A stretch of 64,000 nucleotides of DNA, taken from assembly GCF_019511525.1 (NCBI RefSeq), contig NZ_JAEUAT010000003.1, positions 124,001 to 188,000 of the forward strand. The letters are read 5' to 3'. The notes below the pieces were generated by a model that had not been told where the DNA came from, ran no database searches, and was given only the letters and a program-made list of their open reading frames with translations. Each line of letters begins with the position of its first letter. Within the stretch, counting starts at the first letter, position 1. The stretch comes from Rhizobium cauense. Its GTDB lineage: Bacteria > Pseudomonadota > Alphaproteobacteria > Rhizobiales > Rhizobiaceae. Made by a program: the position numbers and the translations under genes. Of the stretch, positions 8,717-18,370 are shown in pieces.

Positions 8717-9652
8717 ATGACCCTCACTGCCAATACGCTGGAAAGGCGCCAGGACAGGCGCCCCTGGCTGAAGCGCGTGGCCGATGCCTCCGAACCCTAT
8801 CTTTACAGTGCACCGTCGCTGGTCCTGATCATTGCGGTGATGCTGGTGCCATTGGTGATCGGGGTATCCTACGCGTTCCGCGACATCCAGCTTCTCAATC
8901 CGTTTTCGGGCGGCTTCGTCGGGCTCGACCATTTCCGTGCACTCTCGAAAGACGCAGCCTTCTATGGCGCCCTGAAGAACACCCTCTGGTGGACGGGCGC
9001 ATCCGTCCTGCTGCAATTCATCTTCGGCCTCATTCTGGCGCTTCTGCTCGACAAGCCGTTCTGGGGCAGGGGCGTCGTACAGGCTTTGGTCTTCCTGCCC
9101 TGGGCCGTCCCCTCGTTCCTTGCCGGCCTGAATTGGGCATGGCTCTTCAACCCAGTCATCGGACCGATCCCACATTGGTTGTTTGCGCTCGGCCTGATGA
9201 GCGAGCCGGGAAATGTTCTTTCCGATCCGCACTATGCGATGTGGGGACCGATTATCGCCAATGTCTGGTGGGGCATTCCCTTCTTCGCGATCACATTGCT
9301 TGCGGCTCTCCAGGCAATTCCGCGCGACCTTTACGAGGCGGCCTCCATCGACGGCGCAGGCTGGTTCCAGCGTTTTCGTTCGATAACCTTGCCCTTTCTC
9401 GCACCGACCATTGCAATCACCGTGCTCTTGCGAACCGTCTGGGTTTCCAATTTCGCCGACCTGATCGTCGTCATGACTGGTGGCGGCCCGGCTGACCGGA
9501 CGCAAATCGTCGCGAGCTACATCTTTACGCAGGCCTTCAGGCGCCTGGACTTCGGCTATGCCTCGGCAATCGCGCTGGTGCTGCTGGTGCTGCTGCTTGC
9601 CTATTCAATGCTGATCATCCTGCTGCGGCAGACCCTGCTGAACAAGGATTGA
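8717..9652 (+). CDS. ABC transporter permease (MalF/UgpA type)
   Basis: A 311-residue inner-membrane permease of the binding-protein-dependent transport family. It has six predicted membrane spans, beginning at LVLIIAVMLVPLVIGVSY. The cytoplasmic EAA loop is visible as YEAASIDGAGWFQRFRSITLP, which contacts the ATPase. I used the ATG at 8717, which gives the usual N-terminus; the longer upstream frame is not protein-like. The next permease follows after four bases. Confidence 0.9.
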   Translation: MTLTANTLERRQDRRPWLKRVADASEPYLYSAPSLVLIIAVMLVPLVIGVSYAFRDIQLLNPFSGGFVGLDHFRALSKDAAFYGALKNTLWWTGASVLLQFIFGLILALLLDKPFWGRGVVQALVFLPWAVPSFLAGLNWAWLFNPVIGPIPHWLFALGLMSEPGNVLSDPHYAMWGPIIANVWWGIPFFAITLLAALQAIPRDLYEAASIDGAGWFQRFRSITLPFLAPTIAITVLLRTVWVSNFADLIVVMTGGGPADRTQIVASYIFTQAFRRLDFGYASAIALVLLVLLLAYSMLIILLRQTLLNKD

Positions 9653-9656
9653 TGTC

Positions 9657-10487
9657 ATGAAGCGATCCATTCTTCCGACCGTCGCGCATCGCCTGGCCAT
9701 TCTCTGCTACATCGTCTTTGCGCTGTTTCCGCTGTTCTGGCTGCTCAAGGTGTCGGTGACGCCAAACGATCTCCTCTATACCGAGGGCGTCCGGATGTGG
9801 CCGTCGCGGACAACGTGGGAGCACTACTCCTTCGTCATCCAGCACAGCGCCTTTCCGACCTTCTTCAAGAACAGCCTGATCGTATCGGCCTCGACCGCAA
9901 TCGTGGTCACGATCTGCGCCTCTCTGTCAGGCTACGCCCTGTCACGCTTCAATTTCCGGGCCAAGTACTGGATTGTCGCGCTGATGCTGCTGACGCAGAT
10001 GTTCCCGCTTGTCATGCTGGTTGCGCCGATCTTCAAGATCCTGACGCCACTGCATCTGACGAACAGCCTCACCGGCCTCGTCGTTGTCTACACCGCCTTC
10101 AATGTGCCCTTCGCCACCTTCCTCATGCAGTCGTTCTTCGACGGAATCCCTAAGGATCTCGAGGAGGCAGCCATGATTGACGGCGCAACACAGTTCACCG
10201 CCTTCCGGCAGATCATCCTGCCGCTGACACTTCCGGGCATCGCGGCAACGCTTGGCTTCGTCTTCACCGCCGCGTGGAGCGAACTGCTCTTTGCCCTCAT
10301 GCTCATCAACGGCAACGACGCGGCAACCTTCCCGGTCGGGCTTTTGACTTTCGTTTCCAAGTTCTCCGTGGATTTCGGGCAAATGATGGCTGCGGGCGTG
10401 CTCGCGCTCATCCCGGCCGGTCTCTTCTTCCTGCTCATCCAGCGTTATCTCGTCCAGGGCCTGACGGCCGGCGCGGTCAAGGGTTAA
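9657..10487 (+). CDS. ABC transporter permease (MalG/UgpE type)
   Basis: A 276-residue second permease with six membrane spans and the EAA loop EEAAMIDGATQFTAFRQIILP. It pairs with the preceding permease to form the translocation channel of a CUT1 importer. It starts four bases after its neighbour and ends five bases before the ATPase gene, so the genes are co-transcribed. Confidence 0.9.
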   Translation: MKRSILPTVAHRLAILCYIVFALFPLFWLLKVSVTPNDLLYTEGVRMWPSRTTWEHYSFVIQHSAFPTFFKNSLIVSASTAIVVTICASLSGYALSRFNFRAKYWIVALMLLTQMFPLVMLVAPIFKILTPLHLTNSLTGLVVVYTAFNVPFATFLMQSFFDGIPKDLEEAAMIDGATQFTAFRQIILPLTLPGIAATLGFVFTAAWSELLFALMLINGNDAATFPVGLLTFVSKFSVDFGQMMAAGVLALIPAGLFFLLIQRYLVQGLTAGAVKG

Positions 10488-10492
10488 TCAAA

Positions 10493-11548
10493 ATGGCATC
10501 GATCGATATCCAGAACGTCAAGAAGGCATACGGCCCCGTCAAGGTGCTGCACGACGTCGACCTCAGGATCAAGGATGGAGAGTTCGTCGTGTTGGTCGGC
10601 CCGTCCGGCTGCGGCAAATCCACTCTGCTGCGCATGATCGCAGGCCTGGAAGACGTCACCGGTGGCGAGATCCGCATCGCCGGCAACCGCGTCAACGAAC
10701 TGCACCCGAAAGACCGCGACATCGCCATGGTGTTCCAGTCCTATGCGCTTTACCCGCACATGAACGTCGCGGGAAACATGAGCTACAGCCTGAAGCTCCG
10801 GAAGACGGCAAAGGAAAAGATTGCCAGTGCCGTTGCCGGGGCCGCGTCAAAGCTCGGCCTCGATCCGCTGCTTGAACGCCGTCCGAAGGCGCTTTCCGGC
10901 GGCCAGCGCCAACGCGTTGCCATGGGCCGCGCCATCGTGCGCCAACCGAAGGCCTTCCTCTTCGACGAACCTTTGTCGAACCTCGACGCACGTCTGCGCG
11001 AGCAGATGCGTGCCGAAATTAAAAAACTGCACGGCGACCTGAAGGCAACATCGATCTATGTCACCCACGACCAGATCGAGGCTATGACCTTGGCTGACAG
11101 GATTGTTGCGATGCATGGCGGCGTCGTGCAGCAGGTAGGCAGCCCGCTCGAACTTTATGATCGCCCTGCCAACCTCTTCGTCGCCGGCTTCATCGGTTCG
11201 CCTGGCATGAATTTCCTTGAAGCGACCTATGCAGACGGCGGTGTCCGCCTGAAGGACGGCACGGTCGTACCGCTGGCCGCGCCGCTGTCACTTGCAAACG
11301 GCGCCAAGGTTACGCTGGGGATCCGGCCAGAGCATGTAGTGATTGCGGATCAAGGCGGTCTGAACGCGACCGTCGAACTGGTTGAGCCCACAGGGTTCGG
11401 CATCATCCTGCATTTGTCACTGCACGGATTGCCGTTCAAGATCTTCACGCTCGACCGGGCCGCGCTCACAGCGGGTCCGACAATCAACGTGTCGTTCCCC
11501 GCACCGCATCTGCACGTCTTCGACGCGGACGGGAACAGGGCGAAGTAG
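10493..11548 (+). CDS. ABC transporter ATP-binding protein (MalK/UgpC type)
   Basis: A 351-residue ATPase. Walker A GPSGCGKST is at about residues 37-45, the Q-loop is in MVFQSYALYPHM, the signature LSGGQRQRVAMGRA and Walker B FLFDEPLSNLD are intact, and a C-terminal OB-fold regulatory domain (IRPEHVVI region) marks the MalK subfamily. The ATG at 10493 is two bases after the TAA of the permease region. It energises the importer and is the last gene of the operon; the next gene converges from the other strand. Confidence 0.92.
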   Translation: MASIDIQNVKKAYGPVKVLHDVDLRIKDGEFVVLVGPSGCGKSTLLRMIAGLEDVTGGEIRIAGNRVNELHPKDRDIAMVFQSYALYPHMNVAGNMSYSLKLRKTAKEKIASAVAGAASKLGLDPLLERRPKALSGGQRQRVAMGRAIVRQPKAFLFDEPLSNLDARLREQMRAEIKKLHGDLKATSIYVTHDQIEAMTLADRIVAMHGGVVQQVGSPLELYDRPANLFVAGFIGSPGMNFLEATYADGGVRLKDGTVVPLAAPLSLANGAKVTLGIRPEHVVIADQGGLNATVELVEPTGFGIILHLSLHGLPFKIFTLDRAALTAGPTINVSFPAPHLHVFDADGNRAK

Positions 11549-11559
11549 GAAGCGCAGCC

Positions 11560-12390
11560 TCAGCCGTGCGCAAGGCTGCCGCGCAGCACGGCATCATTGA
11601 CGGCTGGTCTCGGTATCGGCACCGCGACCGGCGTCACTACGTCCATCGCAGCAGGCGATACCGCTTCCATTGGTGGCGCTGGCATCGAGGGCTGCGCCCC
11701 CAATGTCGCGACCGGCTCCGGCATCGGGATTGGTACGGGGACGGTTGTGGGAACAAGCGCCAGGAACTGTGGCGGCATCAGGCTCTGACCGGGCACATAA
11801 TTCATTGCGACTTCATATGAGGGCAGGGGTGCCGGGGTCTGCAGTTCACCGTCGCGACCACGCTTCTCGTAGAAGGCATTGCCCCCCGCAATCGCCACGT
11901 AATGCATGTTGCGATAGGGGAACTTCAGACCGTCGGTGTGGAAGAACATAGCGTCCTTGACACCTCGGTGCCGCTCACCGCGGAGAATTGCGTCGGCAGC
12001 ATCAGTCAGTTCGATTTCCGCCGTCGGCTCGACGACCCGTGTCATCACACCAGGAGCGAACTGCCGTTGCTGGGCGACAACACCACAGATTGAATCGGGA
12101 TATGCGCCTGACGTCAGCCTGTTCATCACCACGGTGCCAACCGCCATGTAGCCGTCGCGGTCAGCATGCTCGGACTCGAAGTACATCGCCCGCTTCAGGC
12201 AGTCGCGATCCTTGGCCGTGTAATTGAAGGTAACTTTGCTTGCCTGGGCCACTTGGGCCGCATTCTTGGGTTTGGTGGCGTCGCTTACCACCTTCGGAGC
12301 CGGTTGCTGTGCAGTCGTACAGCCAACCGCCGCCACGCTCGCAAACAAAATCCCGGCGAGAGATTTTCCCAACTCTATGTGCGCCCTCAA
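11560..12390 (-). CDS. Cell wall hydrolase, SleB-type (Hydrolase_2), lipoprotein
   Basis: A 276-residue protein. The N-terminus carries a lipoprotein-type signal with lipobox-like VGC near residue 24, so it is probably anchored in the envelope. Residues about 60-180 match the SleB-like hydrolase fold: the catalytic Glu lies in AMYFESEHADRDG, followed by VGTVVMNRLTSGAYPDSICGVV. These enzymes cut peptidoglycan glycan strands. The C-terminal 80 residues are Pro/Ala/Val-rich and low-complexity. It is convergent with the ABC operon, with 11 bases between stops. Confidence 0.82.
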   Translation of the reverse strand: MRAHIELGKSLAGILFASVAAVGCTTAQQPAPKVVSDATKPKNAAQVAQASKVTFNYTAKDRDCLKRAMYFESEHADRDGYMAVGTVVMNRLTSGAYPDSICGVVAQQRQFAPGVMTRVVEPTAEIELTDAADAILRGERHRGVKDAMFFHTDGLKFPYRNMHYVAIAGGNAFYEKRGRDGELQTPAPLPSYEVAMNYVPGQSLMPPQFLALVPTTVPVPIPMPEPVATLGAQPSMPAPPMEAVSPAAMDVVTPVAVPIPRPAVNDAVLRGSLAHG

Positions 12391-12658
12391 TGTCAGGTGC
12401 CCCCTATTTGGAGTAGTAAGCCCTTCTCGATTAAGTGGTCGCTTTTTTACCCGCGTTTTGGGTAAATTTCAAACTTAATTAGTATCACAATTTGATTTGG
12501 CGGCTTTTCGCCCGCATTCACAGGGCGATTCGGTGCGTCGGAGCTATCCTCGACGCACCGATTTTTGCCAGTGCAAACAACGGGTCAACATGGTCATACG
12601 CTCGAAATCACTGCGTGATCGCAAAACTGATTCGACGTTCACAAGTTGATTCCGACGG
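12391..12658. other. Intergenic region with promoter of the hydrolase and a plus-strand hairpin
   Basis: This holds the leftward promoter of the hydrolase gene and, further right, AT-rich sequence followed by two stem-loops on the plus strand (GGCGGCTTTTCGCC near 12499-12512 and the strong terminator at 12531-12567). There is no open frame of interest. A short plus-strand transcript ending at the terminator is possible. Confidence 0.4.
12531..12567 (+). terminator. Rho-independent terminator hairpin reading rightward
   Basis: A perfect 10-bp stem CGGTGCGTCG / CGACGCACCG (12531-12540 and 12551-12560) with a 10-base loop is followed by ATTTTTG. The T-run is only on the right, so it terminates plus-strand transcription. 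No plus-strand gene ends here, which suggests a small RNA transcribed from about 12420-12490. Confidence 0.6.
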
Positions 12659-13705
12659 CTATTGCGCCGTCCGAAAAAGTTTCCAGCGTGTCGGTCTGAA
12701 CGCAATCCGGCTACGATCGAGAGCCCCAGCCTGCGTCGGCGACAGTTCGAGTTCAATCGGGGGATGGCCCTTGCCAATGTCGACCTCGATATGGCGCGTA
12801 CCGGCGACACGTCGGCTGGTCGTCAAGAGACCGGCGATACAACCGCCACAGCCGTCGCGCAATTCGATGTCGTGCGGCCGGAAGTAGAGCTGGGCATCCC
12901 CATCCGCTTCGCCATCGACCTTAAGGCCGAGCGGCCGGTCCTCGAACCAGATTTCGCCGCCGTTGACCCGCACGTCGAGACAGTTCGACTGACCGACAAA
13001 ACCAAAGACAAAGGGCGAGTTCGGGCTGTCATAAACTTCATCGGGCGTTCCGACCTGCTCGATCGCGCCCTGGCTCATGACGACCACACGGTCGGCAAGC
13101 TCCATCGCCTCGTCCTGGTCATGTGTGACGAAGACAGTTGTATGACCGGTACGATCATGGATTTCGCGTAGCCATTTGCGCAGGTCCTTGCGCACCTGTG
13201 CGTCCAGGGCGCCGAAGGGCTCGTCGAGCAGCAGCACGTTCGGTTCGACTGCCATTGCGCGCGCAAGCGCAACACGCTGACGCTGGCCGCCGGATAGCTG
13301 CGCCGGATAACGCTTCTCAAGGCCCGACAGCTGAACGAGGTCAAGAAGCTCCAGAGCCCGTCTTCGGATCTCCGCCTTGGGCGGGCGCCGCGCGCCATCG
13401 CGCACCTTCAATCCGAAGGAGACGTTGTCGAGCACAGTCATATGCCGGAACAAGGCATAATGCTGGAACACAAAGCCGATATTGCGCTGTTGAACGGTCT
13501 TCTTCGACGCATCCTCGTCGCCGAAATAGATCAACCCGTCAGTGGGACTCTCGAGACCGGCAATAAGACGCAGCAAAGTCGTCTTGCCAGATCCGGACGG
13601 TCCCAAGAGCGCAATCAGTTCGCCAGAGCGGATGTCGAGAGAGACGTCGTGCAGCGCCGGAAAGCGATCGAATTCCTTGCGCAGGTTTTGTACGCGAACT
13701 TCCAT
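12659..13705 (-). CDS. cysA: Sulfate/thiosulfate ABC transporter ATP-binding protein CysA
   Basis: A 348-residue ATPase with Walker A GPSGSGKTT (about 34-42), Q-loop FVFQHYALFRHM, signature LSGGQRQRVALARA, Walker B VLLLDEPFGALDAQVRK and a C-terminal TOBE-like domain. The order sbp-cysT-cysW-cysA and the sequence of each member fix it as the ATPase of the sulfate/thiosulfate importer at the inner membrane. It is the last gene of the leftward operon, nine bases after cysW. Confidence 0.93.
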   Translation of the reverse strand: MEVRVQNLRKEFDRFPALHDVSLDIRSGELIALLGPSGSGKTTLLRLIAGLESPTDGLIYFGDEDASKKTVQQRNIGFVFQHYALFRHMTVLDNVSFGLKVRDGARRPPKAEIRRRALELLDLVQLSGLEKRYPAQLSGGQRQRVALARAMAVEPNVLLLDEPFGALDAQVRKDLRKWLREIHDRTGHTTVFVTHDQDEAMELADRVVVMSQGAIEQVGTPDEVYDSPNSPFVFGFVGQSNCLDVRVNGGEIWFEDRPLGLKVDGEADGDAQLYFRPHDIELRDGCGGCIAGLLTTSRRVAGTRHIEVDIGKGHPPIELELSPTQAGALDRSRIAFRPTRWKLFRTAQ

Positions 13706-13714
13706 TCTAATTCC

Positions 13715-14587
13715 TCAGTGCCGTCGGCTGGCGGCGATTTCTTCACTGTATCGCATCTCGAGCAGCGTCTTTAAAACAAGGGTCACGAGCGCGAGCAAGG
13801 CAAGCAGGGTGGCGACGGCGAACGCGCCCGTGAAATTGTACTCGTTATAGAGAATTTCGACCTGCAGCGGCATGGTGTTTGTCTGTCCCCGGATGTGACC
13901 GGAGACCACCGACACGGCCCCAAACTCGCCCATGGCGCGGGCATTGCACAAGAGCACACCGTAAAGCAGGCCCCACTTGATGTTCGGCAAGGTCACGTAC
14001 CAGAAGGTTTGCCAACCGCTGGCACCAAGGGAAATGGCCGCCTCTTCATCGCCCGTTCCCTGCTCTTGCATCAAGGGGATCAACTCCCGCGCAACGAAGG
14101 GAAAGGTGACGAACATTGTCGCAAGAATCAGCCCGGGAACGGCGAACAGAATCTTGATGTTGTAGGCGCTCAGCCATTGGCCAAGGTACGTGTTGGCGCC
14201 AAGCAGCAATACGAAGACCAGGCCCGAGATAACCGGAGAGACCGAGAAGGGGAGGTCTATCAACGTCGTCAGGAACGCCTTGCCCTTGAACTCGAACTTG
14301 GCGATCGCCCACGCGGCAGCAACGCCAAAGATCAGGTTAAGGGGTACGCTGACGCCGGCAACAATGAGGGTCAGGCGGATCGCCGAGACGGTCTCCTCGT
14401 CCTGCAGGGCCTCAAAAAACGGACCTGCGCCCTTGCGGAAGGCCTCGACGAAGACAGCTGTCAAAGGCAAAAGCAGGATCAGCGTCAGAAACACCAGCGA
14501 GGTAAGGATCAGGCTCCAACGTGCAAACCGGTGCTCGGTGACCGCAGAACGCACCTTTACCGGCTGAACACTCGTATCAAGCGCCAT
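13715..14587 (-). CDS. cysW: Sulfate ABC transporter permease CysW
   Basis: A 290-residue membrane protein with six spans and the EAA loop [31 protein letters not shown]. Typical CysW text such as [23 protein letters not shown] follows. It forms the channel with CysT. The start overlaps the end of cysT by 11 bases, indicating translational coupling. Confidence 0.93.
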   Translation of the reverse strand: MALDTSVQPVKVRSAVTEHRFARWSLILTSLVFLTLILLLPLTAVFVEAFRKGAGPFFEALQDEETVSAIRLTLIVAGVSVPLNLIFGVAAAWAIAKFEFKGKAFLTTLIDLPFSVSPVISGLVFVLLLGANTYLGQWLSAYNIKILFAVPGLILATMFVTFPFVARELIPLMQEQGTGDEEAAISLGASGWQTFWYVTLPNIKWGLLYGVLLCNARAMGEFGAVSVVSGHIRGQTNTMPLQVEILYNEYNFTGAFAVATLLALLALVTLVLKTLLEMRYSEEIAASRRH

Positions 14588-15434
14588 AGCCGTACCTCCG
14601 TCTGCTCCAGCTCTGGATGAGGTTGATTATCAACAACATGATGAAGGAGATGACCAGCATCACGGCCGCAATGCCCGTCGCAGCAGCATAGTTATATTCT
14701 TCGAGCTTGATGACGATCAGCAGGGGCGCGATCTCCGACCGGAAGGGAAGGTTACCGGCAATGAAGATCACCGAACCATATTCGCCGACCCCGCGCGCAA
14801 AGGCGAGCGCAAAGCCCGTCAGAACGGGCGGAGCCAATCCTGGCAGCAGCACGCGGAAGATCGTCTGAAGACGCGTGGCGCCAAGCGTTGCCGCAGCCTC
14901 CTCCACTTCCTTGTCGATCTCCTCCATGACGGGCTGAACCGTGCGCACAACGAAGGGCAGGCCGACGAAGACGAGGGCAATCACGATGCCAAGCGGCGTA
15001 AACGCGATCTTGATGCCGAGCGGTGTCAGAAACTGGCCAATCCAGCCGTTCGGTGCATAAAGGGTTGCGAGCGCAATACCGGCAACAGCGGTCGGCAACG
15101 CGAACGGCAAATCCACCATGGCATCGATGATGCGCTTTCCCGGGAAGCGATAGCGAACAAGCACCCAGGCCAGCACGACGCCGAAGGCGGCATTGATGCA
15201 TGCCGCGGCGAAGGCTGCGCCAAAGCTGATGCGCAGTGCACTCAGCGTGCGAGGGTCGAACGCGATGGCCAGGAATTTTGCCCAGCCGAGTTCGCTCGAC
15301 CGCCAGGCAAGGCCGGAAAGCGGGATGAGGATCAAAAGGGTGAGCCAGGTCAAGGTAAGGCCGAGCGCCATTCCAAAGCCTGGAATGACGCTCGGCCGTC
15401 TGAACCGCCACCGTGTGGGGCTATATGCTTTCAT
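14577..15434 (-). CDS. cysT: Sulfate ABC transporter permease CysT
   Basis: A 285-residue membrane protein with six spans and the EAA loop [30 protein letters not shown], followed by [17 protein letters not shown], a hallmark of CysT/CysU. It follows the binding protein gene by eight bases and overlaps cysW. It is the partner permease of the sulfate importer. Confidence 0.93.
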   Translation of the reverse strand: MKAYSPTRWRFRRPSVIPGFGMALGLTLTWLTLLILIPLSGLAWRSSELGWAKFLAIAFDPRTLSALRISFGAAFAAACINAAFGVVLAWVLVRYRFPGKRIIDAMVDLPFALPTAVAGIALATLYAPNGWIGQFLTPLGIKIAFTPLGIVIALVFVGLPFVVRTVQPVMEEIDKEVEEAAATLGATRLQTIFRVLLPGLAPPVLTGFALAFARGVGEYGSVIFIAGNLPFRSEIAPLLIVIKLEEYNYAAATGIAAVMLVISFIMLLIINLIQSWSRRRYGYGA

Positions 15435-15442
15435 GCGACGTA

Positions 15443-16468
15443 TTATTGTGCCGGCTTGTAGATTTGGTCAAATACGCCGCCGTCGCCGAAGAATTTCGGC
15501 TGCGCTTGCTTCCAGCCGCCGAAATCATCGATCGTCGCGAGCTTCAGGTTCGGGAAGCGTGCGATGTCTTCCTTGTCTGCGGCCTCCGGCTTGGTCGGCC
15601 GGTAGAAGTGCTTTGCGGCAATCTTCTGGCCCTCATCGGAATACAGATAGTTCAAATAGGCTTCCGCGACTTTGCGGGTACCCTTCTTGTCGACATTGCC
15701 GTCAACCACGGCCACTGGCGGATCGGCACGGATCGAGAATGTAGGAGTTACGATCTCGAACTGATCGGGACCAAGCTCTTCCAGCGAGAGATAGGCTTCG
15801 TTTTCCCAGGCGAGAAGAACGTCACCCAGTCCACGCTGGACGAAGGTGGTCGTCGCGCCGCGCGCGCCGGTGTCAAGCACCGGGACGTGCTGCAGGAGCT
15901 GTGTCACATATTCCTGTGCCTTGGCTTCATCGCCGCCATTGGCCTGCTTGGCCCAGGCCCATGCAGCCAGGAAGTTCCAGCGCGCGCCACCTGATGTCTT
16001 CGGGTTGGGAGTGATGACCTGAACGTCATCCTTCACCAGATCACCCCAGTCCTTGATGCCTTTCGGATTTCCCTTGCGGACGAGGAAGACAATCGTGGAC
16101 GTGTAAGGCGTTGAATTGTTCGGGAATTTCGATTTCCAATCGGCCGGGATCTTGCCGGTCTTGGCAGCGATCGCGTCGATATCACCTTCCAGAGCAAGCG
16201 TCACGACGTCGGCGTCAAGGCCGTCGATCACCGAACGCGCCTGCGCGCCGGACCCACCATGCGAAGCCTTGATGGTCACAGCCTCACCCGTGTCCTTCTG
16301 CCACTTCGCAGCGAAGGCGGCATTGAAATCCTTATACAGTTCTCTCGTCGGATCGTAGGATACGTTGAGAAGCGTTTGATCCGCAAAAGCGGGAGCGACA
16401 GCACCGATTGCAACGCTACCTGCCAGCGCCACAGCCGCGAGAAGCCGCGTGATCCTTATCGACTGCAT
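15443..16468 (-). CDS. sbp: Sulfate-binding periplasmic protein
   Basis: A 341-residue periplasmic binding protein with a Sec signal peptide ending near residue 29 (AVAPAFA). The mature part starts with the family pattern [20 protein letters not shown] and includes the sulfate-binding [16 protein letters not shown] segment and the [16 protein letters not shown] motif. It captures sulfate or thiosulfate for CysTWA. It is the first gene of the operon, with AGGAGG upstream of the ATG at 16466-16468. Confidence 0.93.
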   Translation of the reverse strand: MQSIRITRLLAAVALAGSVAIGAVAPAFADQTLLNVSYDPTRELYKDFNAAFAAKWQKDTGEAVTIKASHGGSGAQARSVIDGLDADVVTLALEGDIDAIAAKTGKIPADWKSKFPNNSTPYTSTIVFLVRKGNPKGIKDWGDLVKDDVQVITPNPKTSGGARWNFLAAWAWAKQANGGDEAKAQEYVTQLLQHVPVLDTGARGATTTFVQRGLGDVLLAWENEAYLSLEELGPDQFEIVTPTFSIRADPPVAVVDGNVDKKGTRKVAEAYLNYLYSDEGQKIAAKHFYRPTKPEAADKEDIARFPNLKLATIDDFGGWKQAQPKFFGDGGVFDQIYKPAQ

Positions 16469-16770
16469 GGAAACCTCCTTCGTTCACGGCCAAAACTCTA
16501 CCAAGTTAGTCGTATAATGAAACGAAGAATGTTTCGGTTCCGCCGCTGAGTCTGGAATGGCATCCCATTTGAAGCGCGCTTTCGAAATGGGCTTGCTCAC
16601 ATTGATGAAGAGTTCACCAGGACGCAATGTTGATGATGGGCGGGACCTGCGCGCATTTACCCTCGATTTTTTGCAGGAGCCGAATCATCTAATTTTCCCT
16701 ATGCTTGAATAATGCGCTTGCGTTGCAATGGGTGGATGGCGCCGTTCCTCGAACACTAGCCGGGTTTTTA
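16469..16770. promoter_or_regulatory. Divergent promoter region between sbp and the porin gene
   Basis: The left part carries the cys operon leader (AGGAGG next to the sbp start) and an AT-rich stretch around 16495-16525. An interrupted inverted repeat, CCCATTT ... AAATGGG, lies at 16564-16591 around AGCGCGCT. Near 16690-16715 an AT-rich CTATGCTTGAATAAT precedes the porin. I cannot assign exact promoter boxes. Confidence 0.35.
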
Positions 16771-17787
16771 ATGTTCGCAAAAGCCGTCTTTATTGCCTCA
16801 CTAGCCGCTTTCTCAGCCATTTCCACGGCGCACGCCGCCGACGCCATTGTTGCTGCAGCGCCGGAGACGGTCGAATATGTCCGTGTCTGCGACGCCTACG
16901 GCACGGGCTACTTCTATATTCCCGGGACAGAAACCTGCCTCAAGCTCGAGGGCTATTTGCGAATCGAGGAGCGGTTTGGACGTGATGAATCGGGACCCTC
17001 TGACTGGTCGTCCTGGACGCGCGCTCAAGTCACCTTCGGCTCGAAGAGCGAGACGGAATTTGGCACGCTGACCGGCGTCATCACGTTTCGCAACGAGGCC
17101 GAAAACGGCACCGACTTCGACCCGTCGCTAGACGAAGGCTATATCGATATCGCGGGCTTCAGAGTGGGCATGCTCTACAGCTGGTGGGATGACGATCCGA
17201 GCGGCGAGACCGATGTTGTTGCCAGCAACGAAACCAATCACGTCTCGATCCGCTATCAATATGAGGGCGAAGTCATCACGGCAGGGATTGCCCTGGACGA
17301 GCTGGAAGACGCATACGAAACCAAGCCTGGCGAGGGGCCAAACACCCTGGGCATTGCCGGCCAGGTGTCTTTCAAGACGGGCGCCTATTCCGGCTATCTG
17401 CTCGGCAGCTATGACACCGACACCGACGAGGGTGCGATCCGCGCGATTTTCTATGCCGATCTCGGACCAGGGCAGCTCGGCCTCTATGGCGTCTGGGCAA
17501 GCGGCGCCAACTACTATTATGAGGAATCGGAATGGACTGTCGGCGCCCAGTACGAATACAAGGTGACCGACAAACTCATGCTGATCCCTGGCGCGCAGTA
17601 CTTCGAGAACGTCGCGCTTGATGCCGACGGCGACGGCTTTTCCGGAGGCAATGCTTGGACAGCAGGCATCACGGTCAACTACATGGTCGTCGAGAACCTG
17701 AGGACACGCCTCAGTCTTCAGTACAATGACGAAGAGGAAGGCGTAGACCAGGTGGAAGGCTTCCTCCGGTTCCAGCTCGACTTCTGA
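16771..17787 (+). CDS. Rhizobial-type outer membrane porin
   Basis: A 338-residue alphaproteobacterial porin. Starting at the ATG at 16771 gives a proper signal peptide (MFAKAVFIASLAAFSAIS, then THA and cleavage) and then the family hallmark YVRVCDAYGTGYFYIPGTET. The rest alternates short beta strands rich in acidic and aromatic residues and ends with Phe (FLRFQLDF), the outer-membrane insertion signal. It forms a diffusion channel in the outer membrane. The frame extends 22 codons further upstream but that part is not signal-like. The acidic loops are unusually rich in Asp/Glu. Confidence 0.87.
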   Translation: MFAKAVFIASLAAFSAISTAHAADAIVAAAPETVEYVRVCDAYGTGYFYIPGTETCLKLEGYLRIEERFGRDESGPSDWSSWTRAQVTFGSKSETEFGTLTGVITFRNEAENGTDFDPSLDEGYIDIAGFRVGMLYSWWDDDPSGETDVVASNETNHVSIRYQYEGEVITAGIALDELEDAYETKPGEGPNTLGIAGQVSFKTGAYSGYLLGSYDTDTDEGAIRAIFYADLGPGQLGLYGVWASGANYYYEESEWTVGAQYEYKVTDKLMLIPGAQYFENVALDADGDGFSGGNAWTAGITVNYMVVENLRTRLSLQYNDEEEGVDQVEGFLRFQLDF

Positions 17788-17792
17788 TCGCC

Positions 17793-17897
17793 AAAGCGCG
17801 TCGCGATCTTTCAGGTTCGCTCGTGCGCTTCAGCTCATCGTTTTGTCGCATGTCTTTATCCCGAAACCGGTGACCACTTTCGGGAGACCTGCTTTAG
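17793..17897. repeat. Dispersed rhizobial intergenic repeat with hairpin
   Basis: After the porin stop lies sequence of the well-known Rhizobiales intergenic type: an 'AAGCGCGTCGCGATCTTTC' head, then GCATGTCTTTATCCCGAAA ... TTTCGGGAGACCTGC, a strong interrupted palindrome at 17848-17892. Such elements recur between genes in rhizobial genomes and can act as transcript ends. I saw only this copy in the window. Confidence 0.6.
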
Positions 17898-17914
17898 ACC
17901 GCAAGCACGGTGGG

Positions 17915-18370
17915 TTAGGGACGCGAGTCCGCCAGAAAATCCGAATAAAGCTCTTCAGCAGTTCTTGCCTTGCGCATGGAGGCCAGAATGCCCGGCGTTT
18001 GAAGCTGGCGCGCGATTGCGGCCAGCACGTTCAGGTACTCGCCGCGGTTCGCCTCTCCAAACAGGAGCACAAAGGCAATATCTGTGGACACGTCGTCAAC
18101 TGCCTCGAAATCGACCGGCCGTGCGAAGCGGATAAGCATCCCCCGGGGATGCGTCATTCCCTCGACCACGGCATGAGGTACGGCAATTCCACTGCCAATA
18201 CCCGTCGAGCCAAGGCTCTCGCGGCTCTCAAGTGCCTGAAGTATTTTCTTCTCTTCGATGCCAAAGGCCTCGGCCGCCTTTCCTGCAATATTCTGCAGAG
18301 CCCGCCACTTCGTTGTGACCGAAACGCCGATGAACGTGTGTTCAGGGCGAATAATCATCGAAAGGTCCAT
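17915..18370 (-). CDS. PTS EIIA-Ntr-like protein (PtsN paralogue)
   Basis: A 151-residue PTS EIIA type-2 domain protein. The phospho-accepting His is His66 in GIGSGIAVPHAVVEG, and the LLFGEANRGEYLNVLAAIARQL core matches the family. No EIIB/EIIC sugar permease is near, so it fits the regulatory nitrogen-PTS branch, which receives phosphate from PtsP/PtsO and modulates other proteins. I chose ATG at 18368-18370 because GAGAAGAG precedes it by nine bases; a GTG seven codons upstream is less likely. It is a stand-alone gene, possibly a plasmid-borne second copy of ptsN. Confidence 0.82.
   Translation of the reverse strand: MDLSMIIRPEHTFIGVSVTTKWRALQNIAGKAAEAFGIEEKKILQALESRESLGSTGIGSGIAVPHAVVEGMTHPRGMLIRFARPVDFEAVDDVSTDIAFVLLFGEANRGEYLNVLAAIARQLQTPGILASMRKARTAEELYSDFLADSRP

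Noticed and set aside
8669..9505. Leftward 278-codon frame opposite the first CUT1 permease
   Set aside because: Highly charged and repeat-free with no family motif; mirror of a real membrane protein gene.
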